A stretch of 64,000 bases of DNA from Panulirus ornatus (GCF_036320965.1 NC_092242.1:67938520-68002519), one strand, 5' to 3'; shown: positions 46,291-57,460, counted from the stretch's first letter. The notes: generated by a model from the letters alone, not told the origin. Program-made: numbers and translations.

Positions 46291-47232
46291 GGGTTTGATA
46301 TTCTTGTGCTACCTTTTGGGTTTCGATCCCCCGATCCTTGTTTGTCAGCCTTGACTATCCACAAAAAAGTTTGATTTCGACTATTCGTAGTTAAATATTC
46401 ATGCGACATCGTGTTTTTCCAGACTTGATTATGACGTGCCTCGCTTGAGTTCAAATGACACACGACTGTTCGGAGATATGAGATGAAATGCGATACTTTG
46501 TTAATTAGGGTTACATGTCGTTAAATATGAGTCTGCACTGTGGTACAAATGAGACAGTTAGAATATTAAATTCCACCGTGTTAAAAATGTAAGAGTTGTG
46601 CTGAAATGCGAAACACTTCGAGATGTAATCAAGTCAAACTGCTAAGTTGACATTCTGTGTTTTGCTACGCTAATTAACAATACTTTCGTGTTGTTCTTTC
46701 TTGAGTTTACTGTACCAAAATGAGCGGCTACTGTGTCATAAATGTAACGATGTCTCGCATTCACGTGTCGCACAGGAAACATAGCACTGTGGGATCAAAG
46801 TATATCTGTGATATGGACACGTACTGGATGCGCTGAAGATGAAAAGAATATACTATTTTAGTGTACTGGAACTTGTTGATCTGGCGTGGACCCGTATGTG
46901 CGTGTTGACGAAATAAATAATAGATGCATCAACTGAGGTTTCGAGTAACATTAACTACACCAGGAGGAAGAATATTGTGTTTCATGGTTTTGTGACATCA
47001 GTTACCCAAGCGATACGTGACATCGTAAAGACCCTCAGCAGAGAAGAACCAGTGGTTTCAGTAACGAGTGAATCTTTGGTTTGGTTCGAGACGTGTCAAC
47101 AGTCCAGAGGCTGTGGTCTAAGCAGCGAATCGAACGAAAGAGGGAATCCTAAAATACGTACATCACTTTAGCATTAGCTCTAGACATATTCAAAAGGCAA
47201 AACACTTCAGCACAACAAAAAGTGGGGTTGGC

Positions 47233-47237
<5 letters not shown>
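46291..47237. other. Unique, AT-leaning sequence, no recognised gene
   Basis: No supported feature. Confidence 0.4.

Positions 47238-47322
<85 letters not shown>
47238..47322. repeat. (AT)n microsatellite
   Basis: AT tract of about 85 bp. Confidence 0.97.
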
Positions 47323-47325
<3 letters not shown>

Positions 47326-47679
47326 TCACGTCCGTGTAACCTAAAGTATGTGGCCTTCAACGCTTATAAGCAAGACGTTTCGGGCATAACTTAAAACCGA
47401 AACGAACCTCACGGTGGCCGACCTCACACCCTGGAGTGTTGGCGTGGCGTCTGGTGTCCTTGTGAACAGCGAGAGGGTCGGGCGGAGGGGCGGCCGGCGT
47501 ACACGGGAGCCTTCGCTTAGTCTATGAACAGCAGAAGGTGCTACGAGCGCACCGGTCATTACTTAGCTCTGAGATGACTTGAGCACAGGAATGGGCGTAT
47601 TTTTTGAGGGTGGTGAGTGTAGCACGTGTGGGTGCGGTAGAAAGTTGGCGTGTCTTATTCCTCCATCGTGTCTTTCCGT
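47323..47679. other. Unique sequence, no recognised gene
   Basis: No supported feature. Confidence 0.4.
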
Positions 47680-47713
47680 CTATCAACTTATCTATTTATC
47701 TATCTATCTATCT
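47680..47713. repeat. (CTAT)n microsatellite
   Basis: Imperfect CTAT/TTAT tetranucleotide tract. Confidence 0.85.
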
Positions 47714-47870
47714 GTCGCTGGAAAGAACAAGGGATAATGGGACGATACAGAGCTAGAATGGTGTGGTGGTGGGGCAGGGGACTGTGGACAGAGATTAGAC
47801 GAAGTGGTGGTGGTGATGGGGTGGGGGGGGATATGGTGGCTACACGAGGTCATGGGGTGGTGGGTAGTAG

Positions 47871-47908
47871 TGGGAGGGGAGGGGTGGGGAGGGGAGGGGA
47901 GGGGAGGG
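47871..47908 (+). repeat. G-rich tract with quadruplex potential
   Basis: Eight or more GGG/GGGG runs separated by single A or T bases (GGGGAGGGGAGGGGAGGG and similar), in a 150-bp G-rich neighbourhood from about 47760. Confidence 0.85.
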
Positions 47909-48213
47909 CAGCTGTGGGATAGGAAAGGCTGTATTTTTCAAGACCGCTAATGGAGGAACTTCACTTTCGCACTTTTGAACTGGCACCTCTTCTGAGGAAT
48001 GTGACGAGGAGGCCCCCCTTCCCCCCACTAGCCTGTGAGGGGAAAAAATACAGGAGGGGAGGGTAAGGAAGAGAGGCAGGAGGAAGGGAGGGGGATGATG
48101 AAGGAGGGAGGGTGGAGGAGAGTGGTGAGGGATTAATAATTGAATACAGGAACCCCCTGGGAGGAGGCCACGTTAGCAGAGGTGTTGATGACGAACAACG
48201 AGGCGCTGATAAC

Positions 48214-48215
<2 letters not shown>
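47909..48215. other. Purine-rich unique sequence
   Basis: GGAGGGAGG-type runs at 48050-48120. No gene recognised. Confidence 0.4.

Positions 48216-48297
<82 letters not shown>
48216..48297. repeat. (AG)n microsatellite
   Basis: AG tract of about 81 bp. Confidence 0.97.
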
Positions 48298-48299
<2 letters not shown>

Positions 48300-48769
48300 T
48301 TACAACATAAGAACCACGATGGTGGTGGATACGTCACTCCCCAGGAAACAACGGTGTGTGTACGCACGCACGAGGGAGGAAGCAAATCATAGCAGAATAA
48401 AACGTAGTCACTGTCGCCAGCCAGGAGAGGAAAATGTTGAGACAGTAAACATATTGTCATGGTGTGTGTGTGTGTGTGTGGAGGTGGTCCAGGCCGGCAG
48501 CTTGTCACAGTGATAGTTATCATAGCGTGACTGTTACTACCCCCAACGAAGGTTTTTACTTTTAGGTCACGTGTCCGACTCTTCACGCAAGCGCTGTAGA
48601 TAAGATAAGAACTGCTTAACAGAGCTAACGAGGTTGATACGAACGGTAATTACTGGGGGGGGGGGGGGACGAAAAAAAAGAAAAGAGAGAAAATATTTTG
48701 TAAAGAGTAAAAGCGTAGGTAAATAAAGATATCACTTTTATGCCAGGACTACACAACACATCCAGATTA
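48298..48769. other. Unique sequence with short simple tracts
   Basis: Short GT tract at 48462-48480 and a G homopolymer at 48655-48669. No gene recognised. Confidence 0.45.
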
Positions 48770-48943
48770 GAATATTCAGTCACTCGATGCGTCACGTGTT
48801 CTTATATACCTCTGAATATTCAGTCAATGCGTCACGTATTTTTATATACTTCTGAATATTCAGTCACTCGCTGCATCACGTATTCTCACATACTTCTGAA
48901 TATTCAGTCACTCAATGCGCCACGTATTCTTATACACTTCTGG
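48770..48943. repeat. 44-bp minisatellite, four copies
   Basis: GAATATTCAGTCACTCGATG to TATATACCTCT units begin at 48770, 48814, 48854 and 48898. Copy 2 lacks four bases (CTCG), giving spacings of 44, 40 and 44. Confidence 0.95.
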
Positions 48944-48967
48944 GAAATTTTCACGATGAATAATAAT

Positions 48968-48968
<1 letters not shown>

Positions 48969-48999
<31 letters not shown>
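48969..48999. repeat. (AC)n microsatellite
   Basis: AC tract of about 31 bp. Confidence 0.96.
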
Positions 49000-49279
49000 C
49001 ACGGCTGTTCACCTGGATGAGATAGGAGGGTAACTTATTAATGTGAAGAAAGGCGCCCTCATACCCGTGTTTGTGACGCGTCCTGACATATAATAACGGT
49101 AATTAACCTGATGTATTAACCACTTTATGCAAATTCCCTGCATATGACATAGGGTGTAATCAACGTGATAATGACTTACTTTCGGTAATTACCTCGTTGG
49201 TGTATTCCATTTGCATATTCCAACTTCCGTGTGATAATAGGGCGCCGCCTTCGGTGCGCTCTCAAAGTCCCTCCCTTGC

Positions 49280-49555
49280 GTTGGTGAGGCACATCAACTG
49301 TAGCTGTGGGGCAACAGCCGTAGCTACGGCCCTTAGCTGTAGTTACCAGCTGTAGTGGTGGCCACCAACTAAAATGATAGCCACACCAGGTGTGGCCACC
49401 AGCTGTGGCCATATGCAGTAGTTGTGAGCACTACTTGCATGTGTGTGTGTGCCACCAGCTGCAGTTGTGGCCATCTGCAATAGCTTTGGCCACAACCTGT
49501 ACTGATGGCCACCATCTGTCAATATACGCTTCAGCTGTAGGTGTGGCCAAGAACT
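49280..49555. repeat. Degenerate ~19-21-bp minisatellite, AGCTGTAGTTGTGGCCACC type
   Basis: AGCTGTAG/AGCTGTGG/AGCTGCAG and TGGCCACCA/TGGCCATCT words alternate with about 20-bp period, for example TGGCC at 49468, 49487 and 49506. Copies are well diverged. Confidence 0.65.
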
Positions 49556-49648
49556 GCGGGAATAAACGCGGGTACGACGAATTAGTTACTGTGCGCTGCT
49601 ATGGTAAGGATCCGGTCTGAAAAGGTCAGCGCCATACACACATCCAAA

Positions 49649-49781
49649 GGTCGTACCGTCGTGTTCAAGGGTCGGACGGTCGTGCTCAAGGGTTGTACCG
49701 TCGTGCTCAAGGATCGTACGATCGTGCTCAAGGTTGGTACGATCGTGCTCAAGGTTGGTACGGTCGTGCTCAAGGGTCGTC
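49649..49781 (-). repeat. 21-bp minisatellite superfamily, clean array (reverse orientation)
   Basis: Six to seven consecutive 21-bp units: GGTCGTACCGTCGTGCTC plus AAG, with changes such as GATCGTACGATC and GGTTGGTACGATC. This is the reverse complement of CTTGAGCACGACGGTACG plus ACC. At 7 codons per unit, the plus strand reads GRTVVLK repeated and the minus strand EHDRTTL repeated; neither is a gene. Confidence 0.92.
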
Positions 49782-50098
49782 ATGACAATAATGAAAGCGC
49801 CGCGTCAGAATGCTTTCATCTTGTCCTGTTCTTTTGAAATCAAGTTATTAAGGTGTCTCGCTAATGGCATGATAAAGAATATATCCTTATCATAACAATT
49901 AAAACATTAGAATAAATACGGAAATGACACACATAAGTCACGATTATCCCGCAAACAAAGGGCATGTTTTATGGCTTACTGCATGTGTTTTGACCATTAT
50001 GGTAACGTCCCACGCAAGCACACGTACACGCACACGCACGCTCATACATACATTAAACACATAAAAGAAAAAAAACATGGCGCACAAACAAGTTGAAT

Positions 50099-50100
<2 letters not shown>
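49782..50100. other. Unique sequence, no recognised gene
   Basis: No supported feature. Confidence 0.4.

Positions 50101-50142
<42 letters not shown>
50101..50142. repeat. (AC)n microsatellite
   Basis: AC tract of 42 bp, followed by ACAC/ATAC-rich sequence to about 50230. Confidence 0.96.
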
Positions 50143-50145
<3 letters not shown>

Positions 50146-50265
50146 AAACAAAAGCACATATTAATACATGCACAACATGTACACGCATACACAAAAATAT
50201 ACGCATAAACACATACACAATAGATTTACATATACACAAAAATATGGATACAAACATTTTCTCTG

Positions 50266-50268
<3 letters not shown>

Positions 50269-50331
<63 letters not shown>
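50269..50331. repeat. (AT)n microsatellite
   Basis: AT tract of about 63 bp. Confidence 0.97.
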
Positions 50332-50338
<7 letters not shown>

Positions 50339-51115
50339 GCAATGTTGTGCACAGACGATTATGTATTGTCAAGGGAGAGGCGTGCGCCGATGGCGTTGTC
50401 TTCCTCCCTCACCGTCCATAACCCGGCAGCAGCCTGGCCACCTCCGCTGACGTACACCCCCGTTGTGAGCCAGATGCCAGCACCTTTATTGGCAGCTCCT
50501 TAATATTCATGCTGTTGCACACTCTCCCGCCTCAACTGTCAGCCTCACTAAGCAAAGTCTTCACCACCATCGCCCTCCACCACCGACCGACCGCCACACA
50601 CACCCTACCATACCACTTCTTCGGCTCCCTCCTCCTCCTCCTCCTCATCCACCTCACCGCGGGGGCGTCTCCCTCATATTTATCCATTACCTGAATTAAC
50701 TCTTAGAACCCACTATTCATAATGGTGATTTATGTCCCGTGTGTTAAAAAAAAAAAAAAAGTAGCAGTAGAGGCAACAATATTTTTTTTTTTATATTTTT
50801 GTAAGGGTAGCAAGGAGAGGGTTGGGGGTGGGGGAGTTGACTGGTGATTCGGGATAAGGGTGTTCTACTTTAGGAAGTGATTTTTAGGGGCTTTCTCTCA
50901 TATTCTGAGGGTTTATCCATTCTTCCTTATCTTCTAAGGGTTTTCTCCCTTAAGATTTTTCCTTCATTTCTTGTTATACATTTTTTTTTCCTATTGTAAG
51001 GGTTTTTCCTTCCACAATTTAGGACCTGTTCTTAAGACTCTTCTCTTACTTTAAGGTTTCTTTCATAAATTCCTGTTTTTAAGGGCTTTCTCTCCCATTG
51101 TAAGGATTTTTACCT
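50332..51115. other. Pyrimidine-rich, low-complexity sequence
   Basis: C-rich at 50395-50690 with a (CTC)n, then poly-A/poly-T runs at 50745-50800 and T-rich DNA to about 51110 with repeated CTTTCTC/TTTAAGG words. No gene recognised. Confidence 0.45.
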
Positions 51116-51265
51116 CGTCGAAGAACTTCTCACTCCTAAGGAGTCCATCCTTTCCCTGCTACTGTTGGTAGCGCAGACTCAAGAGGTGCAGGAGCCCCTG
51201 GAGTTGGGTTTTAGGTGTATATAATAATGATGGCGATAATGATAATAATAATAATATTAACAATA

Positions 51266-51303
<38 letters not shown>

Positions 51304-51345
51304 TGATAATAATAATAACAGAAATAATTGCAATAATATAATAAC
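51116..51345 (+). repeat. Second dispersed repeat family, copy 2, with (AAT)n tail
   Basis: GTCGAAGAACTTC, TAAGGAGTCCATCC, TTTCCCTGCTACTGT, GCGCAGACTCAAG and GTGCAGGAGCCC match 39541-39640 in order. An imperfect (AAT)n tract of about 120 bp (51222-51345) follows directly, placing a microsatellite at the 3' side as for the first dispersed family. Confidence 0.75.
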
Positions 51346-51435
51346 CAGCAGACCAAAGGGCAAATATCATTTTCCCGACATAACACTTCAAAATTATTTA
51401 GCAACAGACAGTTAATGAAATCATAGTTTCCTCAT

Positions 51436-52195
51436 TCCCGAAACTAGTTTAACTTGGGTTGCTTAAACTAGTATAGTGTGTGAGTGGGCTACTATGACTG
51501 GTTCAGTATGAGGGATGCTAAACCTAGTGTGGTGTGTGTGAACGCTGCTGAAACTAGTGTAGCGTGAGAACCACCTGGAGAGGGTTTAGTATGAGCAAAG
51601 GAAGAAAAACTAGTTCAATTGCGAATGTTGATCAAGCTGGTGCGTTTGTGAGTACCAGTAAAACTTGGCTTAGTGTGAGCCCTACTAAGACTGGTTTAGT
51701 GTGAGCTGCTCAAAAAACTATGATTTACCGTGAGCTTAATTTCATCTCTGCTAAAACTGGTTTAACAAATGCCACTAAAACTAGTATACTGAGTGCTACT
51801 AAAACTAGCTTACTTTCAGGGGTGCTAACACGAGTTTAACGGCTGCTGCTAAAACCGATTTATAATGTATTGCTAAAACTGGTTTAGCTTCAGCGCAGCT
51901 ACAACTAGTGTAATGAAAAAACTGCAAACAAAACTGGTTTAGGATGAACGCTAGTTTAGAGTGGGTGCTGCTAAAGCTAGTTTACTCTGACTGCTACTAA
52001 AAAGAAACTAACAGATACAGGACTGCTAAAACATGTCTAGCTAGGGCGAACGCTACAAAAAAAAAAAACTATCCTAGTTTCTGTGCCTGCTAAAACTGGT
52101 TTTTAGGGTGAGAGTTATGGAAGAAAACTATGATGCGTTTCAGCCCCGCTGAAACTGCTAGTTTAGCGTGAACGCCGCTGAAGCTGGTGTAGCAC
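51436..52195. repeat. Long degenerate ~26-bp minisatellite (GCTAAAACTGGTTTAGTGTG type)
   Basis: Around 25-30 decayed copies of a unit reading roughly TGCTAAAACTGGTTTAGTGT plus GAGCGC cover about 760 bp. Near-consensus stretches include CTAAAACTGGTTTAAC, CTACTAAAACTAGCTTAC, TTGCTAAAACTGGTTTAGC and CTGCTAAAGCTAGTTTAC. Spacing varies from about 20 to 35 bp, so the array is old or edited by indels. Confidence 0.85.
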
Positions 52196-52914
52196 CAAAG
52201 CGCTCCTCCTAAGCACTGTTGAGGTGTGGGCAGAGGTAGGTGTTCCCTTATGGCGAGGGCCAATGTGAGTCGCGCCAACTCTGGACATTTTCTCCCTCAC
52301 CAACCCTCCAGTTTTGGGGAAAGTCTGGAAACTGAACTGGAAAAGAAAGAAAGAAAAAAAAGAGCCATTCTGGTAGAGTTCCCTGGAAAGTTGCTATAGT
52401 GACCACTTTACGTTATTCCTTATTAATGTTCCAGAACAGTCGTGGAGAACGAAGTCTATATGTACTGTTCGTTGGTTATGAATGATTCCGGCCGATGGAG
52501 TTCTGGGTAACGCACCAACTGGTGAGGATGCATTTGGTCATCAGACCCAGAAGGCGGGAGAAAATGGGTCCTTACAGCGAAAGTACTCGGAAAATCCAGC
52601 TGGGCAAAGCTTAGAACTAAGAAAGTTCAATGTTATACAGACTGTACAGGATCTTGGCAGAGTGACGACCAGGTCGATTTTGTCAAAGTGGTATGGGCCA
52701 TTGTCATACTGAGGGGCCGCCCGTCCTGAGAACTGTGGTGTTTTGTGTGCCTACTTTACATCTCTCCTCCATCCCCCCGACTGGAAACAGCGCCCTATAG
52801 CGAGTCCGGACACGTCTTGAAGGGGGGAGGGGAAGGGGGATGGAAACTGCGCATTAAACTCGAAAGCCATCTTAATCTCCGCCGTCGCTGCTCAACCGTG
52901 TATATTGGGGAGCT
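52196..52914. other. Unique sequence, no recognised gene
   Basis: No supported feature. The frame 52745-53104 overlaps the next array. Confidence 0.4.
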
Positions 52915-53210
52915 TTCGAGGAACCCTGCAGCCCTAAAGAGGTCAGTGGGAGCCCTTCGGGTGAAGATGGGGAGCCCTGCTGTCGTGAGGAGTTATCAGA
53001 AGCCCCCTCAACCTCTCCAGTTCAAGACGAAGTTGGGGAAACCTTACAGTCGTGAAGACTCTGCCTACCCATCCTGGGGAATTGGGGGAAACGTAAAGTT
53101 ATGAGAGATCCCGTGAAGCCCTTGGGGATAGCAGAGGAACCCTACTGCTGTGAGAAGCCCGTGGAAGCCTCCTAAACGATATCGAGGGGTCATGTTACTG
53201 TGAAGGCGCA
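52915..53210. repeat. Degenerate ~51-bp minisatellite, about six copies
   Basis: GGAACCCTGCAG, GGAGCCCTGCTGTCGTGAGG, GGAAACCTTACAGTCGTGAA, GGAAACGTAAAGTTATGAG, GGAACCCTACTGCTGTGAG and GTCATGTTACTGTGAAGG occur near 52918, 52969, 53031, 53083, 53133 and 53183, most steps being 50-52 bp. Confidence 0.7.
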
Positions 53211-53279
53211 TCAAAGGTGAATAACCACCAACCAGCTGGAGACCTATTCACTATTGCTACTTTTGCTAGACATTTCATC

Positions 53280-53345
53280 AAAAATAAAAAAAAAGGGGGG
53301 GGGGGGGAGGGGGCGCCGGAGAGCTTCTGCTGCTGCTGCTGCTGT
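53280..53345. repeat. A run, G run and (CTG)n
   Basis: Poly-A then a G homopolymer (about 53296-53308), followed by CTG triplets at 53325-53345. Confidence 0.85.
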
Positions 53346-53394
53346 TCACATGCCTGAAGCACCACCACCACCATCGGTAAGGCCCCTTCCCCTC

Positions 53395-53425
53395 CTGCAG
53401 CAGAGGATAAGCCCCTCTGCTGCAG
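53395..53425. repeat. Perfect 12-bp inverted repeat
   Basis: CTGCAGCAGAGG and CCTCTGCTGCAG flank a 7-base loop. It could form a stable hairpin if transcribed. Confidence 0.8.
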
Positions 53426-54519
53426 CTGCCTTGTGATCCCTAACGCCCCGGAACTTGCCATGCCTGAACTCGGCTAATCTGAGAAGTTACCCAAAGTTCC
53501 CACCATAACCAGATCTTTTCACTCATTACGTAGTGATTACCAACTCCAGCAACCAAGATTACATCGAATTGATTCGAACCAACTTTGTTCTAATAGGTAC
53601 ACGAGGGAACAACAGACGCAAGAACACTGCCAAATGCTGCTTACGAAATACGTAATAACTGTTCCTTGCCAGCACTCGTTGTTGACACACGCTGAATAAA
53701 CTGCACGAGGTTTTTTTTTCACAATGGAAATTGTATTACACAACAAAGGAGCGTTCTTTGCTTAGGCTTGCAAGCAGTACGGAAGAGTTCACGTTTCACC
53801 CATGGCTTGGCTGCTCCACACAACACTAGTTGATGTTGTTACGTCTTGTCTCTCCTAGTTTGGTTCAGACCCTTCCCTCTTCGTCCACCCTGGTCATCCA
53901 CATTCATTCATTCCCCTGATTCAACCACCTCCTTCAGCTCCCACCTTCATTACAGCTCCGTCAGCCACCTCTTCTTCACCAAACGGTCTGAGCCCCGCTT
54001 CACTAACTCCCCTTCACCTTCAGTTTCCAAACGTCAACCATCATCAATCGCCCTTCCATCTTTCCACTCGAAGTCCCTTCCCTTAAAGATCCTTTCGCAT
54101 CGCTTATCTCCTCCTTCAAGCCCTCGTCACCTTCTTCAACCTCCTCCCACCCTTTAATCCCACTCCATCGTCGGCAGTAGTTATAGAAAAACCCATCAAA
54201 TCAGTTTCATTCCAACAGTCTGCTAATAAGGCTTGAGACCAGGTCCTACTTCGGTTGAAGTCTGCGACGCACAAACCCCAGAGACATTGATTGTCTTACC
54301 CCATTTCCTCTCTATCTCTCTTTCTCTCTCTCCGACTTGACTATTCTCCAGAACCTTTCTGTCTATGTTTTACCAACCCCCAAGTAAAGATAAGAAGATG
54401 AGAAGTCTCTCTCTACGTTCGGGCTATCTATTTTTCATTCGGCTGCTAAAATTCACGACATGCAAAGACGCTTTCCAGGAACAAACACAGTAGCGTATCT
54501 GTACATCGCTACACATGTA
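53426..54519. other. Mostly unique; pyrimidine-rich block at 53860-54170
   Basis: The 103-codon frame at 53846-54157 (Ser/Pro-rich) follows from C/T-rich composition. No gene recognised. Confidence 0.4.

Positions 54520-54565
<46 letters not shown>
54520..54565. repeat. (AC)n microsatellite
   Basis: AC tract of about 45 bp. Confidence 0.97.
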
Positions 54566-54566
<1 letters not shown>

Positions 54567-55195
54567 TGTTTATAGCAACCCGTGTCTCTTCGTTAGAGGA
54601 TGTAGGTTTACGGGAATCCACATTCGGATCAATCCAATTCGAAAACGATTAACAACATTTTGTCAAGACAATCGCAGCAACAACACAGTTATGTGCGACA
54701 CAACACATCATTTCACTGATGTCTTGAAGGCTTGAGGATGAACGCGCACACGCGGATACGTAGGTACAGAAATCCTCAGAGCCAAATATAAAGTGAAGAA
54801 GACGAAAGTTTCAGTCCAATATGACCGGAGTAAGTCAAGTCAACGTGCTGGAAGACAATGACGGAAGTTCTTCCTCTTAAAGTTCTTCAGGGAGATGCCG
54901 ACAACAGCACTCCATTCTGTCACATTAGGAAAGTTGTCGAGTAAGTAAGCCACTGGGAGACGAAGGTCAAACCAACAATGCCTTGCCCTTCATACAGAAT
55001 GAGATGTTAGGAATATGTGAGTGACGTGCTGTCATTGGGCTGAACAACGCATTGTGTGAAAAGTTCGGGATGAGCCACGGTAACGGCTGTGGGGCCTGAC
55101 TGTGGATTGGAGGAGGGGAGATGGGAGGAGGGGGGGGGGGGTGTTCAGGTGCATCACACATGACAGCTAGGGAATGGATGTGAGCGAATGGGGGC
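54566..55195. other. Unique sequence, no recognised gene
   Basis: G homopolymer at about 55130-55141. No gene recognised. Confidence 0.4.
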
Positions 55196-55262
55196 CATTT
55201 CTTCCTCTGTTCCTGACGCTACCTCGCTCACGTAGGAAACGGGGAACAAGTATGAAATACAT
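55196..55262 (+). repeat. Dispersed repeat fragment (same body as the 4621-6333 array)
   Basis: CCTCTGTTCCTGACGCTACC, TCGCTCACGTAGGAAACG and AAGTATGAAATA match in order the end of the body in the array and in the copies at 15382 and 39272. Confidence 0.65.
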
Positions 55263-55360
55263 ATATGCATAAGACCGATAATGAAATATGCAGCTCCAGC
55301 TGGGCCACCACACTTCAACAGGCGTAAAGGCGTATGGATCTGCCAGAGAAGGTTCAACGG

Positions 55361-55362
<2 letters not shown>

Positions 55363-55428
<66 letters not shown>
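55363..55428. repeat. (CT)n microsatellite
   Basis: CT tract of about 65 bp. Confidence 0.97.
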
Positions 55429-55431
<3 letters not shown>

Positions 55432-55799
55432 AAACATCTGTGTTTTGATTAACAGCATCAAATAAAAAGGCTGGGAATCTATAAGACTCGCTTCACGAGG
55501 CTTAGCCAGTATTCAAAAACGTATTCCTGTTTCCAGCTGAGAGGTTTCGGAGGTGTTTATTGTGTCGAATAACATTCATATCCCCTTTAGCTGTCTTGTG
55601 TGTCACGCCGAGGATGTAATTTAAAGATACAGAGCCTTCCTCCTCTTGCACAGAAGGTCTAAACTAGTACGGCAGGGTGGGGTGTTGTAAGCCCTTCTGG
55701 ATCTGGGTTACCGTCGCAGCCTCTGTCATCAAAGATTCATACATTACATGATCTAGTTAGAACACTATGCTTCGCTCCCTCACTCCCTCGTTCTCCTAT
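55429..55799. other. Unique sequence, no recognised gene
   Basis: No supported feature. Confidence 0.4.
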
Positions 55800-56100
55800 G
55801 GACGACTGGTTGGAGACTGGGCGGTGACTGGCCGAGGGAGGCAGGTCACTAACTGGATGGACTGTTGTCAGTAACTGTCAAGTAATCAGGTGGTGGTCCG
55901 TGACTATCTATTTCACTGGCCACAACTGGGTATAGTAACAGGTTGGTAATAAGAGATAACTGGCTGATGACTGTCTCGCGACTGATCGGGGACTGGATGG
56001 TGACTGGCGAGGGAAATAAATCTGTGACTGGTGGATGAATGGCTAGTAACTAGCCACTCAGGGCTTTGTTAAAGGTAACTGGTCGATCGATGAGTTGGAG
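55800..56100. repeat. Degenerate GACTGGNTGGTGACTGG repeat
   Basis: GACTGGTTGGAGACTGG, GGTGACTGGC, GACTGGATGGTGACTGGC, GTGACTGGTGGATG and GGTAACTGGTCG recur across 300 bp with a short, uncertain period (about 11-20 bp). Confidence 0.6.
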
Positions 56101-56114
56101 GGAGGCTGCTGCTG

Positions 56115-56207
56115 ACGTCTGGTGTTGTAACATTTCTTAACAAGTTTGCTTAGACCTGACGTCAGCTGTTGTGACATTTCTTAACAGGGTTTTCTTAGAC
56201 CTATGCT
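56115..56207. repeat. Tandem duplication of a ~46-bp segment
   Basis: GTTGTAACATTTCTTAACAA and GTTGTGACATTTCTTAACAG, each followed by a T/G-rich stretch and CTTAGACCT, lie about 46 bp apart. Confidence 0.8.
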
Positions 56208-56763
56208 TTAAAAAAGGCTGTATTATTTTCTTCACGTTCTAAAACACAAGCGTTCCAGGTTGCGTCCAAGTCTTTGACCACAGACTTTACCACAGACTTT
56301 ACAATACTCATGATTAACCTCTCCACATAGGCCAAAGAAGACACACTTACAGAACGTCTCTTATGGTACTACGGAACTGACAATATCCTGGTTCTTCCCT
56401 GAACGGTACGAGAAATCATTGCGTCACAGATGCGGAGAAGAGGAGGGGGGAGCACCACACCTCCATGAACTTTGACCTCACGAGGACCTGACCTCCGCCC
56501 TATGGGGAAGGACACGGAGGACCAGTTCCTTCGCCACGCCCGAACACCGAACTCTTCCTCCAGAAAACACGAGACATCATCACGTAACAGGTTGGTCGTG
56601 TGTGTGTGTGTGTCTGTGTGGGGCAGTTACACACCCTCCGCGAATGATGACGCCCCTCGTCTTTTGTGCTCTACATCCTTTTTTTTTTCGGACATCGCCA
56701 CCGCGGAGTCGTATACTGTATCCAGGGTAAATATTTACATATCGAGCGTACATACACAGTGCG
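56208..56763. other. Unique sequence, no recognised gene
   Basis: No supported feature; short GT tract near 56598-56617. Confidence 0.4.
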
Positions 56764-56827
56764 GCGAGGACAGTGGCACTAGGCGAGGACAGTGGCACTA
56801 GGTGAGGACAGTGACACCAGGCGAGGA
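56764..56827. repeat. 19-bp minisatellite, three copies and a partial
   Basis: GCGAGGACAGTGGCACTAG at 56764 and 56783, GTGAGGACAGTGACACCAG at 56802, and a partial at 56821. Confidence 0.93.
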
Positions 56828-56926
56828 TGTATATGTGTGTGATGGTGGTGTGAGGGAACTTCGTTATCATTTGGGGTGTTATGTAAACAGAGGGGAGCCA
56901 TAGTGCCCTCTCTTACGAACCCCAGC

Positions 56927-56929
<3 letters not shown>

Positions 56930-56974
<45 letters not shown>
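56930..56974. repeat. (AC)n microsatellite
   Basis: AC tract of about 45 bp. Confidence 0.97.
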
Positions 56975-56977
<3 letters not shown>

Positions 56978-57410
56978 CCACGGCCAGAGACAGAAAAATA
57001 TAAATGCTTCACTCGCTTTAGCGTTCCACTAAAAAATTCAGATTTCAAGCGGATGATCTTGAAATGACCTCCAGAGGCTGAAACTCGTTGCTCTCTTACG
57101 AGGGGAACAACAGAGATGCTCCACCTGCCCAATGGCATTCTTACAACCTCCCAAAAAAGTTCACCAAGTTCTATATTCATATATGATCACCCCCCAGTCA
57201 TCATCCCCCCCCCCCCCCATGAATGATACCCATGATGGAGATGAAGGGCAAACTTGATCAAGTTCTCCTCCAGGAACTTAAGTCGTGAATTAAGTTATAA
57301 AAGGAACTGTGTAACATCTTTTGAGTTACCGGGAGGGAGTTTTACACTCGTGTTTCCTCTTCTCTCCCAACCTTGTATATGTGTATCATTCATGTCTTAC
57401 TCTTATGTAT

Positions 57411-57411
<1 letters not shown>
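56975..57411. other. Unique sequence, no recognised gene
   Basis: C homopolymer at 57205-57218. No gene recognised. Confidence 0.4.

Positions 57412-57460
<49 letters not shown>

Noticed and set aside
49601..49837. In-frame GRTVVLK heptapeptide repeat as a possible repeat protein
   Set aside because: A 21-bp minisatellite stays in frame automatically; the reverse strand is equally open and related arrays elsewhere are decayed and non-coding.
53846..54157. 103-codon Ser/Pro-rich frame as a gag-like protein
   Set aside because: Explained by C/T-rich composition; no zinc knuckle or other motif.
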